From Dermacentor variabilis (Eukaryota; Arthropoda; Arachnida; Ixodida; Ixodidae), in contig NC_134571.1 in NCBI RefSeq assembly GCF_050947875.1, forward strand, positions 225,008,024 to 225,072,023: a stretch of 64,000 nt of DNA, written 5' to 3'. Below, one piece after another: positions 23,801 to 33,316 of the stretch. Below the pieces are notes generated by a model. It ran no database searches, was not told the DNA's origin, and saw only the letters and a list, made by a program, of their open reading frames with translations. How positions within the stretch are numbered: position 1 is the stretch's first letter; every line of letters starts with the position of its first letter. The position numbers and the translations under genes are program-made.

Positions 23801-23925
23801 GAGGTTGTGGCCAAGTACTGCACCAGGGTGGCCAATCCTGCTCTGGTGAGAGAGTGCGTTACCGGTTCTGGTCACAGGGATCAGGCCGCACTCCAGGCCT
23901 GTTTCTGCAATTTTCTCAACAAGCG
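20843..23925 (-). mobile_element. LINE D: RTE-clade LINE, near full length, minus strand
   Basis: One long ORF with APE endonuclease and RT of RTE type, ending in a (TGA)n tail (plus 20843-20860). The 5' side runs into tRNA-like sequence near 23900-24000. The 3' end matches the nested fragment at 15603-15863. The left flank is satellite; the right side is a nest of other repeats, so no target duplication could be assigned. Confidence 0.85.
20867..23835 (-). pseudogene. RTE endonuclease-reverse transcriptase, one frameshift and one stop
   Basis: The N-terminal APE domain (23835-23233) has TFNVRTLS, LSEVRRTKE, GVGFLINK, VQVYAPT and MGDFN. A frameshift occurs just after GDFN, near 23230. The next part (23206-21701) has CSDHRMVRTR, then RT motifs KNYRPISLL, QAGFRKGYST, FIDYEKAFDS and GVRQGDTISPMLF. 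TGA at plus 21701-21703 replaces one residue, and the same frame resumes with RFADDIALLS, the thumb and MGEAFALQWA. GVRQGD and FADDIALL are typical of RTE elements. With two point lesions it is a recent copy. The enzyme would nick DNA and prime reverse transcription. Confidence 0.9.
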
Positions 23926-24300
23926 TTTTTTTTTTGTATTTTCCGGTGCAGAATTGCGCGGCACCGGGATTTGAATCACGGTCCTCTTGCACTGGAGACG
24001 GATACTTTACCGTCCCCGCAGGAGTTAAATTAAAAATTGAATTATGGGGTTTTGCGTGACAAAACCACTTTCTGATTATGCACGCCGTAGTGGAGGACTC
24101 CGAAAATTTCGACCACCTGGGGTTCTTTAACGTGCACCTAATTCTAAGTACACGGGTGTTTTCGCATTTCGCCCCCATCGAAATGCGGCCGCCGTGGCCG
24201 GGGTCCGATCCCACGACCTCGTGCTCAGCAGTCTAACACCATAATCACTGAGCAACCACGGCGGGTCCCGCAGGAGATGTACGCCTCATTTAACCTACAG
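23926..24300 (-). repeat. tRNA-like repeat upstream of LINE D, split by a SINE
   Basis: On the minus strand the sequence around 24014-23935 contains a B-box-like TTCAAATCC after GACGGTAAAGTATCCG and then an A-run. Its continuation on the far side of the inserted SINE is AGGCGTACATCTCCTGCGGG. It looks like another tRNA-derived SINE or the 5' part of the LINE D unit; I cannot decide which. Confidence 0.5.
24025..24266 (-). mobile_element. tRNA-derived SINE with 10-bp target duplication
   Basis: Read on the minus strand it starts with a tRNA-like head (CCGCCGTGGTTGCTCAGTG, B box near GGGATCGGACC), then a body with CATTTCGATGGGGGCGAAAT and AAAGAACCCCAGGTGGTCG, and ends in an A/T-rich tail. CCCGCAGGAG flanks it on both sides (24015-24024 and 24267-24276). 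The body looks like an abundant hard-tick SINE (possibly the family called Ruka), from memory only. Transcription would be by RNA polymerase III and movement by a LINE enzyme. Confidence 0.85.
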
Positions 24301-24810
24301 TGGTGCCCTATTTGATCAGTCAAGCTGGACCAATCTGAGCTCGGTTATACCGCATGGATGGCACTCGGCTAGAGAACCTGGTATTTATGACCTGCACATG
24401 TGTGGCCACACATAATTGAGGATATATAATTTTTTTAGGAGGGTTTCCGTACAGTGATAACATGAAGGAAAATACATTAAAAAGAAAAAAGGGGGGGAAA
24501 AAGGAACATAACATGTGATTTGAACTCGTGGTCCTTCAATGTTGCCCGGAAAGGTAGCTCAGTCGGTTGGTTCGTCAAGCCAACGGTTACTTTCAAGCGC
24601 CATAGCTCCTGCTCCGAGCCTCATACTTATGTGGAAAGTTACTAGTGTTGTCCGCGACAGTCGATTTTTGCTTGCCAGATAATTACTTCAATGGGAACGA
24701 TTTAAGTTCCCCTTTTCGCAGCGTGGTTGAGTGGTTGGAAGGCCTAATTTCTTGGAAAAAGGGCCGCCAGAGGAGCAGCGTGAACTCGAGCGGCTTTAGA
24801 GACTAGGAAA
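24301..24810. other. Unclassified spacer
   Basis: I find no coding region. Two tRNA A-box-like runs (GGTAGCTCAGTCGGTTGG at about 24550 and GTGGTTGAGTGGTTGGAAGG at about 24725) lack convincing B boxes and stems. There are A- and G-runs near 24475-24500. Confidence 0.5.
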
Positions 24811-25166
24811 ACTGCCTTAAGATATTTAGACTTGAGGGGAAGTTTCGTTAACAAACTATAACACGGCAATCAGTACTCGAATACGACGAGAGAAATTATT
24901 GAGAGGTGGAAAATTCCCTTGAAATAAATCCGGTTTGCGAGACAAATGCTTGTATGTATTGAATCTCTTAAAAGGTGAGGGGGGAAATATGCGCTCACCG
25001 AGAGGGCATCGTCAGCACGAGACCACCACCAGGCACCTTACTGAGATGTAGAGCTTCGCGGCCGGAACGAAGTCTCCCCTCTCCGCCGGCCAAGAATGGA
25101 AAACGCGCTTTCCGATCGCTCAAGGTTGCGCGGACATTGTATAGCTCTAGCGTCTAGGAAAAGCTT
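24811..25166. repeat. Long direct repeat, copy 1
   Basis: About 356 bp from ACTGCCTTA to TCTAGGAAAAGCTT, repeated 750 bp downstream with only a few differences. It contains CTTGAGGGGAAG and a GC-rich part. There are no TG...CA ends and no coding region. It could be an LTR-like or tandemly duplicated element. Confidence 0.85.
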
Positions 25167-25560
25167 AAACAGGTGCGAGGGCGGCACGCATAGTGTGGGA
25201 AGCTAGCCGCCGGAATAGCTATCTCAAGTACTGCTGCTGGCGAGGGCGAAATACCTTCGTGTAATTATAATAACCCTAATAGGACTTCTTTCAAAGAAAA
25301 AAAAAGGAAACGGCTCAGAAGGCTATACTACGAGAGCTATGACTGATACTTTTCTATATATATGTATTCATCTCATCTATGGGATCGCATGCGCGCGCTG
25401 TTGCTTGTCTCTGCGTGTAGTAGTTTAGAGAGCCAGTTTAAGGGCGGAGAAGAAGCAAGGAGAGGAAAGCAATATTGCAGCGCCGTGGTTTTAAAGCGCA
25501 ACCGTGGTAGGGAAACGGAAGGCGATATAAGCATGCGTGTCCATGATGCGCACACGACAA
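25167..25560. other. Spacer between the long direct repeats
   Basis: 394 bp with no coding region of note. It holds an A-run (about 25293-25303), a (TA)n stretch and a purine-rich part near 25440-25470. If the repeats are terminal repeats, this would be a very short interior. Confidence 0.5.
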
Positions 25561-25918
25561 ACTGCCTTACAATATTTAGACTTGAGGGGAAGCTTCGTTA
25601 ACAAACTATAACACGGCAATCAGTACTCGAATACGACGAGAGAAATTATTGAGAGGTGGAAAATTCCCTTAAAATAAATACGGTTTGCGAGACAAATGCT
25701 TGTATGTATTGAATCTCTTAAAAGATGAGGGGGGAAATATGCGCTCACCGAGAGGGCATCGTCAGCACGAGACCACCACCAGGCACCTTACTGAGATGTA
25801 GAGAGCTTCGCGGCCGGAACGAAGTCTCCCCTCTCCGCCGGCCAAGAATGGAAAACGCGCTTTCCGATCGCTCAAGGTTGCGCGGACATTGTATAGCTCT
25901 AGCGTCTAGGAAAAGCTT
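25561..25918. repeat. Long direct repeat, copy 2
   Basis: This is the second copy, with a 2-bp insertion (GTAGAGAGC for GTAGAGC) and few substitutions relative to copy 1. Its end forms the left half of a perfect 24-bp palindrome at 25904-25927 (arms GTCTAGGAAAAG and CTTTTCCTAGAC). Confidence 0.85.
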
Positions 25919-25937
25919 TTCCTAGACCTCAAGTGCT

Positions 25938-26602
25938 CCTATCTAAATACATGTAAAAGGAGAATTCGTTTTTCTCGGCAACCACTGCACAAAATTTGAC
26001 GAGGTTTGTTGCATTTAAAAGACAAACTTAAAATCTAGTGACTGCTGGTTTCGAATTTTTGAGTTAGATTGTCAATTTTTTATTAAAAATTGGCAAAAAT
26101 CGAAAATTTTCAAAAAACGAAACTATCAAGTTTACAACTCTGTAACTTAACCACTAAAAATGATAATGCAATTCTGTGAATTGCATCTAATAGTACATCT
26201 AAAGCGGACAAAATTGATATGTTACACATGAATATAAAAAAAATTTAATCATAGAGAAATACAACTTTTGCAAAACCGTTGTAACCAACGTAACAAATTC
26301 ACGTAAGATGTAAAATGACAAATTGAATTTGTCCGCTTTGAATGATCTAATGGATGCCGTTTACAGAACCGCGATATCGGTTCTTGATGCAGAGCTATGA
26401 ATTTATAAACTTCGTGCTTCTATTTTTTTCAAACGGTCAAATATTTGAAAATCGTTTTAAGAAAATGCAAGCTCTAAATCGAAATTCCGCTTCCAACAGT
26501 CACTAGAATTTAACTTTCTCTTGCAAATGCGACAAATTTCATCAAATCGGTCCAGGGGTTATCTCTTAAAACGTTTTTGCGTTTTACATGTATTTGAATA
26601 GG
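25938..26602. mobile_element. Foldback (long inverted repeat) MITE, 665 bp
   Basis: The ends are inverted copies: CCTATCTAAATACATGTAAAA on the left and the complement of TTTTACATGTATTTGAATAGG on the right. Inside, further pairs match across the centre at about 26270: CTAGTGACTGCTGG (26036) with CCAACAGTCACTAG (26493), and AAAGCGGACAAAATT (26200) with GAATTTGTCCGCTTT (26327). The whole AT-rich element can fold on itself. No protein is encoded, so it would depend on an enzyme supplied elsewhere. Confidence 0.8.
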
Positions 26603-26636
26603 CCGCGTCGGAGTTGGGCCCGAGCTAAAGCTTCCT
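26603..26636. other. Junction segment between foldback and satellite
   Basis: 34 bp containing GCCCGAGCTAAAGCTTCCTC, then satellite starts at the phase TTAACTTGCTGCC. Its AAGCTTCCTC echoes the AAAAGCTTTTCC palindrome at the left of the foldback, so both may be ends of a larger element. Confidence 0.4.
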
Positions 26637-27140
26637 CTTAACTTGCTGCCTTCCAGTCGCCTGATCGCTGACAGCACGTAATTTTCTGCCCTGCTGTCGC
26701 CTGGTTGCTCACAGCACGTAACTGGCTGCATTCCTGTCGCCTGGTCCCCCACAGCGCGTAACTTGGTGCAGTCATGTGGCCTGGTCAGTCAGAATGCGTA
26801 ACTTGCGGCAATATTATCGCCAAGTCACTCCCAGAGTATAACTTGCTGCTCACCTGGTCACTCACAGCGCATAACTTGCTGCTATAAAGTCGCCTGATCG
26901 CTTACAGCACGTAAGTTGCTGCATTGCTGTCGCCTGTTCATACACAGCGAGTAACTTGCTGCATTCTAGTCGGCTGATACAGACACCGCGTACCTGGCTG
27001 CAGTCCTGTCGCCTGGTCACTTAGAGCACCTAACATGCTGCACTCCTGTCACTTGGGCCTTCACAGCACGAAACTTGCTACATTCCTGTCACTTGGGCAC
27101 TGACATCCCGTGACTTGCAGCATTCTTTTAGACTAATCAC
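26637..27140. repeat. 40-bp satellite, block 4
   Basis: About 12 units. The last 215 bp (from CCTGTTCATACACAG to ACTAATCACTCA) are repeated with about 10 percent change at 33318-33531, on the other side of LINE E. Confidence 0.95.
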
Positions 27141-30128
27141 TCAATGAATGAATGTATAGTGTTTATTGGCGCAAGGGCCACGTATGGCCAAAGAGCGCCA
27201 GGTCCGTGGTGATGCCTTCGCAATGTAGTTATGAGTTATATGAGGTTGATGTGACGAGGCTGTAAAGGGGCTTTAAATATAGTCGCCCTAGAGTGTGTAA
27301 AACCTATCTGCAATAAGATTATGTCGGTGACAAATGACGTTTTCTATGAGGATTTAAATCCATCGTGAAATAATGATGCAAAATAGAAAATATGTGAAAT
27401 GGTAAAATTATTTGGAGAACTACTGCCTCGCCAGAGCCCTTCAAACACAAGGGTCTAGAGGCATGTGGTATATGAAACATCTATCACAGCGGCATCCTCT
27501 GAAGAGAGGAGACGCTACGAACGTGTGGGGCTAATAACATGCAACACAACATCTTTCATAAAACGTAGGACTGCGTTGGTATCAAAGAGTGGTTCTGGGC
27601 CGAGTAACATTATAGGATGAAGGGGGATGTGCTGCCGGTATGCTAGGGGAAAATGTTTCTTCCTCTCAGATGCGGCTGCCCGACACTTCAGGAGGACGTG
27701 GAGGACGGTCCGCCTCTCACCGCTCCTACCACAGGTTGGAGGATCATTTTCAGTGAGTAAAACGTTATGCGTGCCAAATGTGTGTCCTATTCTGAAACGG
27801 CAGAATAGACAATCTGTTCGCCGTGATTTTGTTGCGGAGGGCCAAGAACCCAATTGTGGCTTTATCACGTGCAGTTTGTTATTTATTTCTTCGTCCCACG
27901 TGTGTTGCCAGTGGTTTCGTAGTTTCCTTCTTAAGAAAGGCTTGAGGTCTGCGACAGGTACCGAATCAGCAGGATTAACTGCATGCAATGAAATTGATGT
28001 GGCCATCTGGTCCACTAGAACGTTACCCTCGATGCCCTTATGTCCAGGCACCTAGCATATAATCGCATGTTGGTTAGATATATATGCTTTACACAGCACG
28101 GAATAGAGTTCATTAATTACCGGGTTTTTGTGGTTACAAATGACATCAAGGCCTGCACAACACTAAGGGAGTCCGTATATATAACTGATTTTAGGAGTTG
28201 TGTTTTCCTTATATGCTGCACAGCAGACAATAGTGCGTAGGCGTCAGCCGTAAAGATGCTTGTTGCCGGATGCAGTGCATCGCATTCCGAGAAGGATGGA
28301 CAGACTGCTGCATAGGACACCCCGTCGTGTGACTTCGATGCGTCTGTGTAGAACTCCGTGCAGGAGTGTCTGTACTGGTGCTCCCGGAAATGCATTTGGA
28401 TTTCAATCTCTGGAGCATGCTTTGTAACTTGCATGAAAGATATATCGCATTGTATCAGCTGCCACCCCCAAGGAGGTAGCACCTTGGCTGGATGCATTAA
28501 GCGAAGCTCGAGAAGTGGGACATGCATTTCATCACTAAGCTCCCTCAGACGCAGCGAGAAAGCCTGTCTTACGGAGGGACAATTGCGAAAGAGTGTAGCA
28601 TATGTCATATCGTTAACGGTATTAAAACACGCATGTTGATGAATAGATTGGACTTTCAGAAAATATGTTAGGATGATGTATGTTCTCTGCAGATGGAGTG
28701 AGCACTCATTTGATTCTTCATATACGCCTTCAATGGGGCTTGTAATGAAAGCGCCCGTGTCCAGTAGGATTCCCAGATGGTGGACCGGATCTAGCATCTT
28801 TAGTGCGCTCGGGGCGGCTGAATGATAAATCACGGCACCGTAATAAACCGTGACCAAATGATGCTCTTGATAAGATTAATTTAACATTTCCTGTCGCTGT
28901 CCCATGTTGTGTGGGATAAAACTTTCAGTAAGTTCATTGTTTTTAAGCATTTTACCTTGAGATACACTATGTGTGGAATAAAAGTTAGTTTAGAATCAGG
29001 TATGATGCCTAAGAACTTGTGTTCTTTGTTCACAGGTATTCGCTGACCATACATTTCGATACTGGGCTCTGCGATGAGCCATTTGTTTCTCGTGAAAAGC
29101 ACGCAAGAACTCTTATTGGGGTTCACTTTAAATCCGTTTTGGTCTGCCCATTTGGACACTTTGTTCAAGCCCTGTTGTACTTGCCTCTCACATACTGTAA
29201 GGTTGCAGGATTTGAAACCTATCTGTATGTCGTCTACGTAAACCGAATAAAAAGTTGCTGGTGCTAATGAAGCACGAAGGGTGTCCATTTTCACGATAAA
29301 ATGCATGCAGCTAAGCACACCTCCTTGAGGTACACCAGTTTCTTGTATAAAAGGTCGCGACAATACATTGCCGATTTGAACGCGAAAGGTACGTTTGTAC
29401 GAATAGCTTTCTAGTATATTTATCATATTTCCACGAATGCCCATTTCCGATAAGTCTCGCAAGTTGCCATATCGACACGTTGTGTCATACACCTTTTCCA
29501 TATCGAGAAATATTGATCAGAAGAACCGTTTATGTATAAATACGTCCCGGATATTTCCTTCAATACGTACAAGATGATGAGTTGTAGAGCGCCTTTACCT
29601 GAAGCCACACTTATAGGGATCAAGCATTTTGCTCTGTTCAAGGAAATGAATGAGTCGCCGATTAATCATTTTTTTCAAATACCTTACAAAGGCAACTTGT
29701 GAGGGCTATCGGCCGGTAACTTTCCACTGAGGAAGGATCTTTGCCTTGATTCAAAAGAGGGACCACAATGGCTTCTTTGCATGCAGTTGGAATGTTACCT
29801 GCATCCCAGATAGTGTTGAAAAGTGTAAGTAGTGTAACTTGGGTGTCATTGTGTACGTTTTTGATCATTCCATAAATGATTCTGTCAGATCCCGGTGCAG
29901 AGCTCTTGCATGCGCTCAAGGCAGCTCTCAACTCGGCAATACTGAAAGGACAGTTGTACGGTTCCTTCTGTCGACATTTTCTTATGAGTGACTTACATTC
30001 TTCTATTTGTGTATATTTGAGAAATGGTTTTGAATAATTGGTGGAACTTGACACACTCTCAAAGTACTCCCCAAGTGAGTCTGCCTGATCAAGCAGGGTA
30101 TCGCCTTCTGTTTTTACCAGAGGGAGTG

Positions 30129-30233
30129 AATACGTCCCGGATATTTCCTTCAATACGTACAAGATGATGAGTTGTAGAGCGCCTTTACCTGAAGCCACAC
30201 TTATAGGGATCAAGCATTTTGCTCTGTTCAAGG
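30129..30233 (+). repeat. 104-bp filler copied from LINE E RT region
   Basis: This block is identical to 29536-29640, inside the RT of the same LINE E copy and in the same orientation. It sits directly at the 5' end of LINE F, where LINE E should continue with its pre-RT linker. It is therefore not part of normal LINE E order and looks like DNA added while the LINE F insertion was being completed. Confidence 0.85.
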
Positions 30234-30896
30234 AGCAAAATGGGATCTGGGATCACAGCAACACTGCATTCGCTCGAGCCCATATTCTTCCCGCTCCCCA
30301 CATCTCTACCCGCACAGACCATGTTCATAAAGTAAAACCTATCTTTGCCAGGACTAACGCTTATCAAAATTCGCCTCTCGTTTTATCTATTGCCGAATGG
30401 AACTCGCTACCTGCAAACATTGTCTCGCTTACGGAATCATCATCATTTCATGCAGCACTACTAACCTGTTTAGAGTGTGTCAACCTGTCAGAACCCACAT
30501 TTTCTTGAATATTTACTTAAACAGCGTTTTAAAGTGCTTGGCATTGTGTAAAATTCACTCCGTTTCATCTGCTATGTATCTGTGTCGGCTGTTTACCTAA
30601 ACGTTTATTTGATTTGAGTACCCATCGTGTTCCGATGGGTACTGATTGTTTGCATCACATTCTAGGTTCTTATGCGTGTTTCACACTACTAAACATTGTA
30701 TAAATTTCGTTACCCTTTTCTTTCTTTCTTTCTTTTTTTTTTGTGTGCTTCTGCTAGATGTTTTTTATGGTTCCTAATGCCTTCATATATTTACATTGTA
30801 CAGATTTCACTCATGCTTGAACTTTTTTCGTCCCCCCCTATGTAATGCCCTAATGGGCCCTTAGGGTACTCAAATAAATAAATAAATAAAATAAAT
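30234..30896 (+). mobile_element. LINE F: 5'-truncated CR1-like LINE 3' end
   Basis: It encodes the last part of a CR1-like ORF2 (IWDHSN, HILPAPHISTRTDH, IAEWNSLPANIV; stop at 30506-30508), then a 3' UTR with CCCCCCTATGTAATGCCC, a GCCC/GGGC stem and an AAATAAATA tail. It lies in LINE E in the opposite orientation and separates LINE E codons that otherwise join (RIKGRQ and SLPLVKTEG). The AATA at the junctions may be microhomology or a remnant of the target duplication. Confidence 0.85.
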
Positions 30897-32038
30897 ATGT
30901 TTGTCGTCCTTTTATCCTATTAACCCTGTACCAGACTATCGCCTCATCTGTATAAGAGCTGATACCCGATAAAAATTTCTGCCAAGTCTCTCTTCTGGCC
31001 TGGCGGCGCGTTCTTCTGGCTTGAGACTTTACTTTCTTGAAGTTAATAAAATTCTCTGCAGTGGGAGAGGCGCGTAACGATCCCCACGCTTTGTTCTGTT
31101 TCCTACGGGCGATCCTACATTCCTTGTTCTACCACGGTACAAGTCGTTTGCATGCCAAACCACTTACTTCGGATATGCATATTGATGCGGCATCTATTAT
31201 GAATGCTGTAAAATACTTCACAGCAGCATCAATTTCGAAGGAAGACATATCAGCCCATCAGATGCTAGTGAGAGTTCGAAATTTCTCCCAGTCGGCTGTA
31301 TCTATCTTCCACCTAGGAGCTTATGGAGGATATTGATTTTCTTTAGATGTTCTTAGCAGTATGCGGAAGTGGTCGCTCCCGTAAGGATTGTTCGTAACTT
31401 CCCATTCGAGTTCGGGCTGTACAGGCGGGGAAACTATACTAAGATCTATTGAAGAAAAGGTTCTGTTTGCAAGAGAGTAATATGTGGGTTCCTCCTTATT
31501 CAGCAGGCACGTACTAGAAGAGAAAAGAAACAACAACAAGACGACCTCGCGCATCTATACGAGAGTCGCCCCACAGGGAGCTGTGCGCATTGAAATTGCC
31601 AAGAACAACATAAGGTTCTGGCAATTCATCTATGAAGGACTGAAATTCATGTTTATTTAATTTGTAATGTGGGGGTATGTAAACGGAGCAAACAGTGATA
31701 AGTTTGTTTAGCAGAACAAATCGAACCGCCACTGCTTCAAGGGCCGCTCGTAGCTGTAAAGGTTGACACGCTATGCTTTCTTGAATTACAATGGCAATAC
31801 CACCTGATAATGTGATAGCATCATCGCGATCTTTGCGAAAATTAACATACTGTCGAAAAAAGTTTGTGTTTTGGTTTTAAGTGTTTCCTGTAAGCGCAGC
31901 ACTTTTCGATTGAGTTCGTGGATGAGTTCTTGTACATCATCAAGGTTTCTAAAAAGACCTCTGACGTTCCAGTGAATGATTTGTATATCCATATTTAGAG
32001 TAAATTGGTGCTGTGTATACAGAAACAGAAGTGATGCC

Positions 32039-33240
32039 TTAGTTTACAAAGCTCTTTCGAGGCCTTGTAAGAGGTTTTGCCCTTTCTGGAGCGTTAGAAG
32101 GAGCCTCACCGCTCCTTAGGCGCTTGGTGCGCCATGAGGACAGGTGCGGTGCCCATTGCTTCTTGTGAGGCGCCGGGCACGCGCTTTTGCGAGAGGGAAG
32201 TTTTCCGAGAAAGTCCCGCCTCGGAAAGCAAGACCCCTGCACCCACCAGCCCGGAGGTCGATGGGGCTCCCTGTGGGATCTGGCTGCGCCGGCTATTGCC
32301 AGCGCTTGAAGGTGCCGGGAAGGTGGAGACAGCCTTGGCTGCGTGTACCTTCTGGGCCGCTATCAGTCCTTCGGGTTCGCTGCGTGTAGCGCAGGTTTCC
32401 GCAGATAACTCTTGTGGGGCCGGCAACCCGTGGGTAGCCTGGCTTGCTTGCTGGTTGGATGGAGTAGGCTTACCTACTTCCACCCTGGGGGCAGGAGCCA
32501 AAGGTACCTGCTCGCTGCACGCGGGCTGGACACTTGGCAATGGCCGCTGCTACGCTGCCCCCCGACGCGCCGCATCAGTATAAGCTGTGCTGTGGAAAAG
32601 TGGGCACCTTTTACGGGCTTCCTTCAACGAAATATTTTCCTTGACTTTGAGGGTGATAATCTGTTTTTCTTTCGTCCAGTTCGGACAGGAGCGTGAGTAG
32701 GCTGGATGTTCACCACTGCAGTTTACACAGTGAGGTGCGCCACTGCATTTGTCGGAGGGGTGGCCCTGCACTCCACACTTTGCAGAAGTTATTTGACCAC
32801 GGCAGCTCTGCGAGCCATGGCCGAACCTTTTACATAGGAAACAATGTCTAGAGTTTAGAATATACGGTCGGACAGTTAGCCTAATGTTTCAATGGTTTCA
32901 GGCAGAATGCTAGATGCAAATGTTAAGACGAGGCGTTTGGTCGGAATTTCTTTGTTGTCCCGTCTAAGGATAATACGCTTTACATCGGTCACATTTTGAT
33001 CTATCCACCCTTCCAGGAGTTCAGCTTCTATCAAATCCTGAAGGTCTGCCTCCGACATGACTCCGCGTGAGCTATTCATTAATCGTTGTGGTGTAGCAGA
33101 AATGGGACCGTTACTAAATGTCACCACACTGCCTAGCTTCTCGTATTGATTTTTCTGAATGATCTCAAGTAAAGGGTCTGTGCTTGCCATTTTCGTCACA
33201 TTATAACTGACCCTAAGGCTTCGGTCAAACATTTTGAAAC
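32039..33240 (-). pseudogene. LINE E ORF1 (gag-like, CCHC zinc knuckles)
   Basis: The N-terminal part (33240-32876) has SLRVSYNV, DPLLEIIQKNQYEKLG and RLVLTFASSILPETI. It is followed by Cys/His-rich sequence with CGVQGHPSDKC and CVNCSGEHPAYSRSCP, typical CCHC knuckles that bind RNA, and then by a long Pro/Ala/Ser-rich tail (32540-32039). TAG at plus 32550-32552 interrupts the frame between knuckles and tail, and there is a shift near 32870. The order matches gag-like ORF1 proteins of I/Jockey LINEs. Confidence 0.75.
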
Positions 33241-33316
33241 TATGAATGGTGAAATGAGTCTGGCCTGTTTTGCAGCATTCTCGCCGTGTAGAACATGGTA
33301 TTTCGGGTTTGCATTC

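Larger units (their letters stand above)
27515..31992 (-). pseudogene. LINE E ORF2: endonuclease, RT and RNase H, interrupted
   Basis: ATG at plus 31990-31992 (MDIQIIHWNVRGL). APE signatures: HWNVRGL, LRLQET, SVYIPPHY, LGNFNAHSSLWG and GSDHFRI. LINE F and a 104-bp filler (30129-30896) split the linker before the RT. RT motifs: ESYRPIALTS, the MEKVYD box, GVPQGGVLSC and YVDDIQI. RNase H motifs: FYTDASKS, FTADAYALLSAV and IYTDSLSVVQAL, then MPGHKGIEGN and a C-terminal CGRSGERRTVLHVLLKC. Several shifts and stops occur (for example near 31500, 29662, 29509, 28870 and 28060). It is dead. Confidence 0.85.
27141..33316 (-). mobile_element. LINE E: I-type LINE with RNase H, minus strand
   Basis: A large element read from 33316 to 27141: ORF1 with zinc knuckles, ORF2 with APE endonuclease, RT and RNase H, and a short 3' tail made of an ATTC-type repeat (27141-27155). 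RNase H places it in the I group and not CR1 or RTE. It has many stops and shifts, making it the oldest element here, and is interrupted by LINE F. The 5' end is probably truncated or badly decayed. Confidence 0.85.

Noticed and set aside
24540..24800. tRNA genes at 24550 and 24725
   Set aside because: Only A-box-like runs are present; no convincing B box, anticodon stem or acceptor stem could be drawn.
24811..25918. Solo LTR pair of a gypsy element
   Set aside because: No TG...CA ends, no primer-binding site or polypurine tract seen, and no coding interior. Kept as an unclassified direct repeat.
30715..30740. The CT-rich microsatellite as a separate element
   Set aside because: It lies within the LINE F 3' UTR and is an ordinary slippage tract.
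32106..32540. An independent Pro/Ala-rich gene
   Set aside because: It is in the same frame as the zinc-knuckle part of LINE E ORF1 after one TAG, and is its C-terminal tail.
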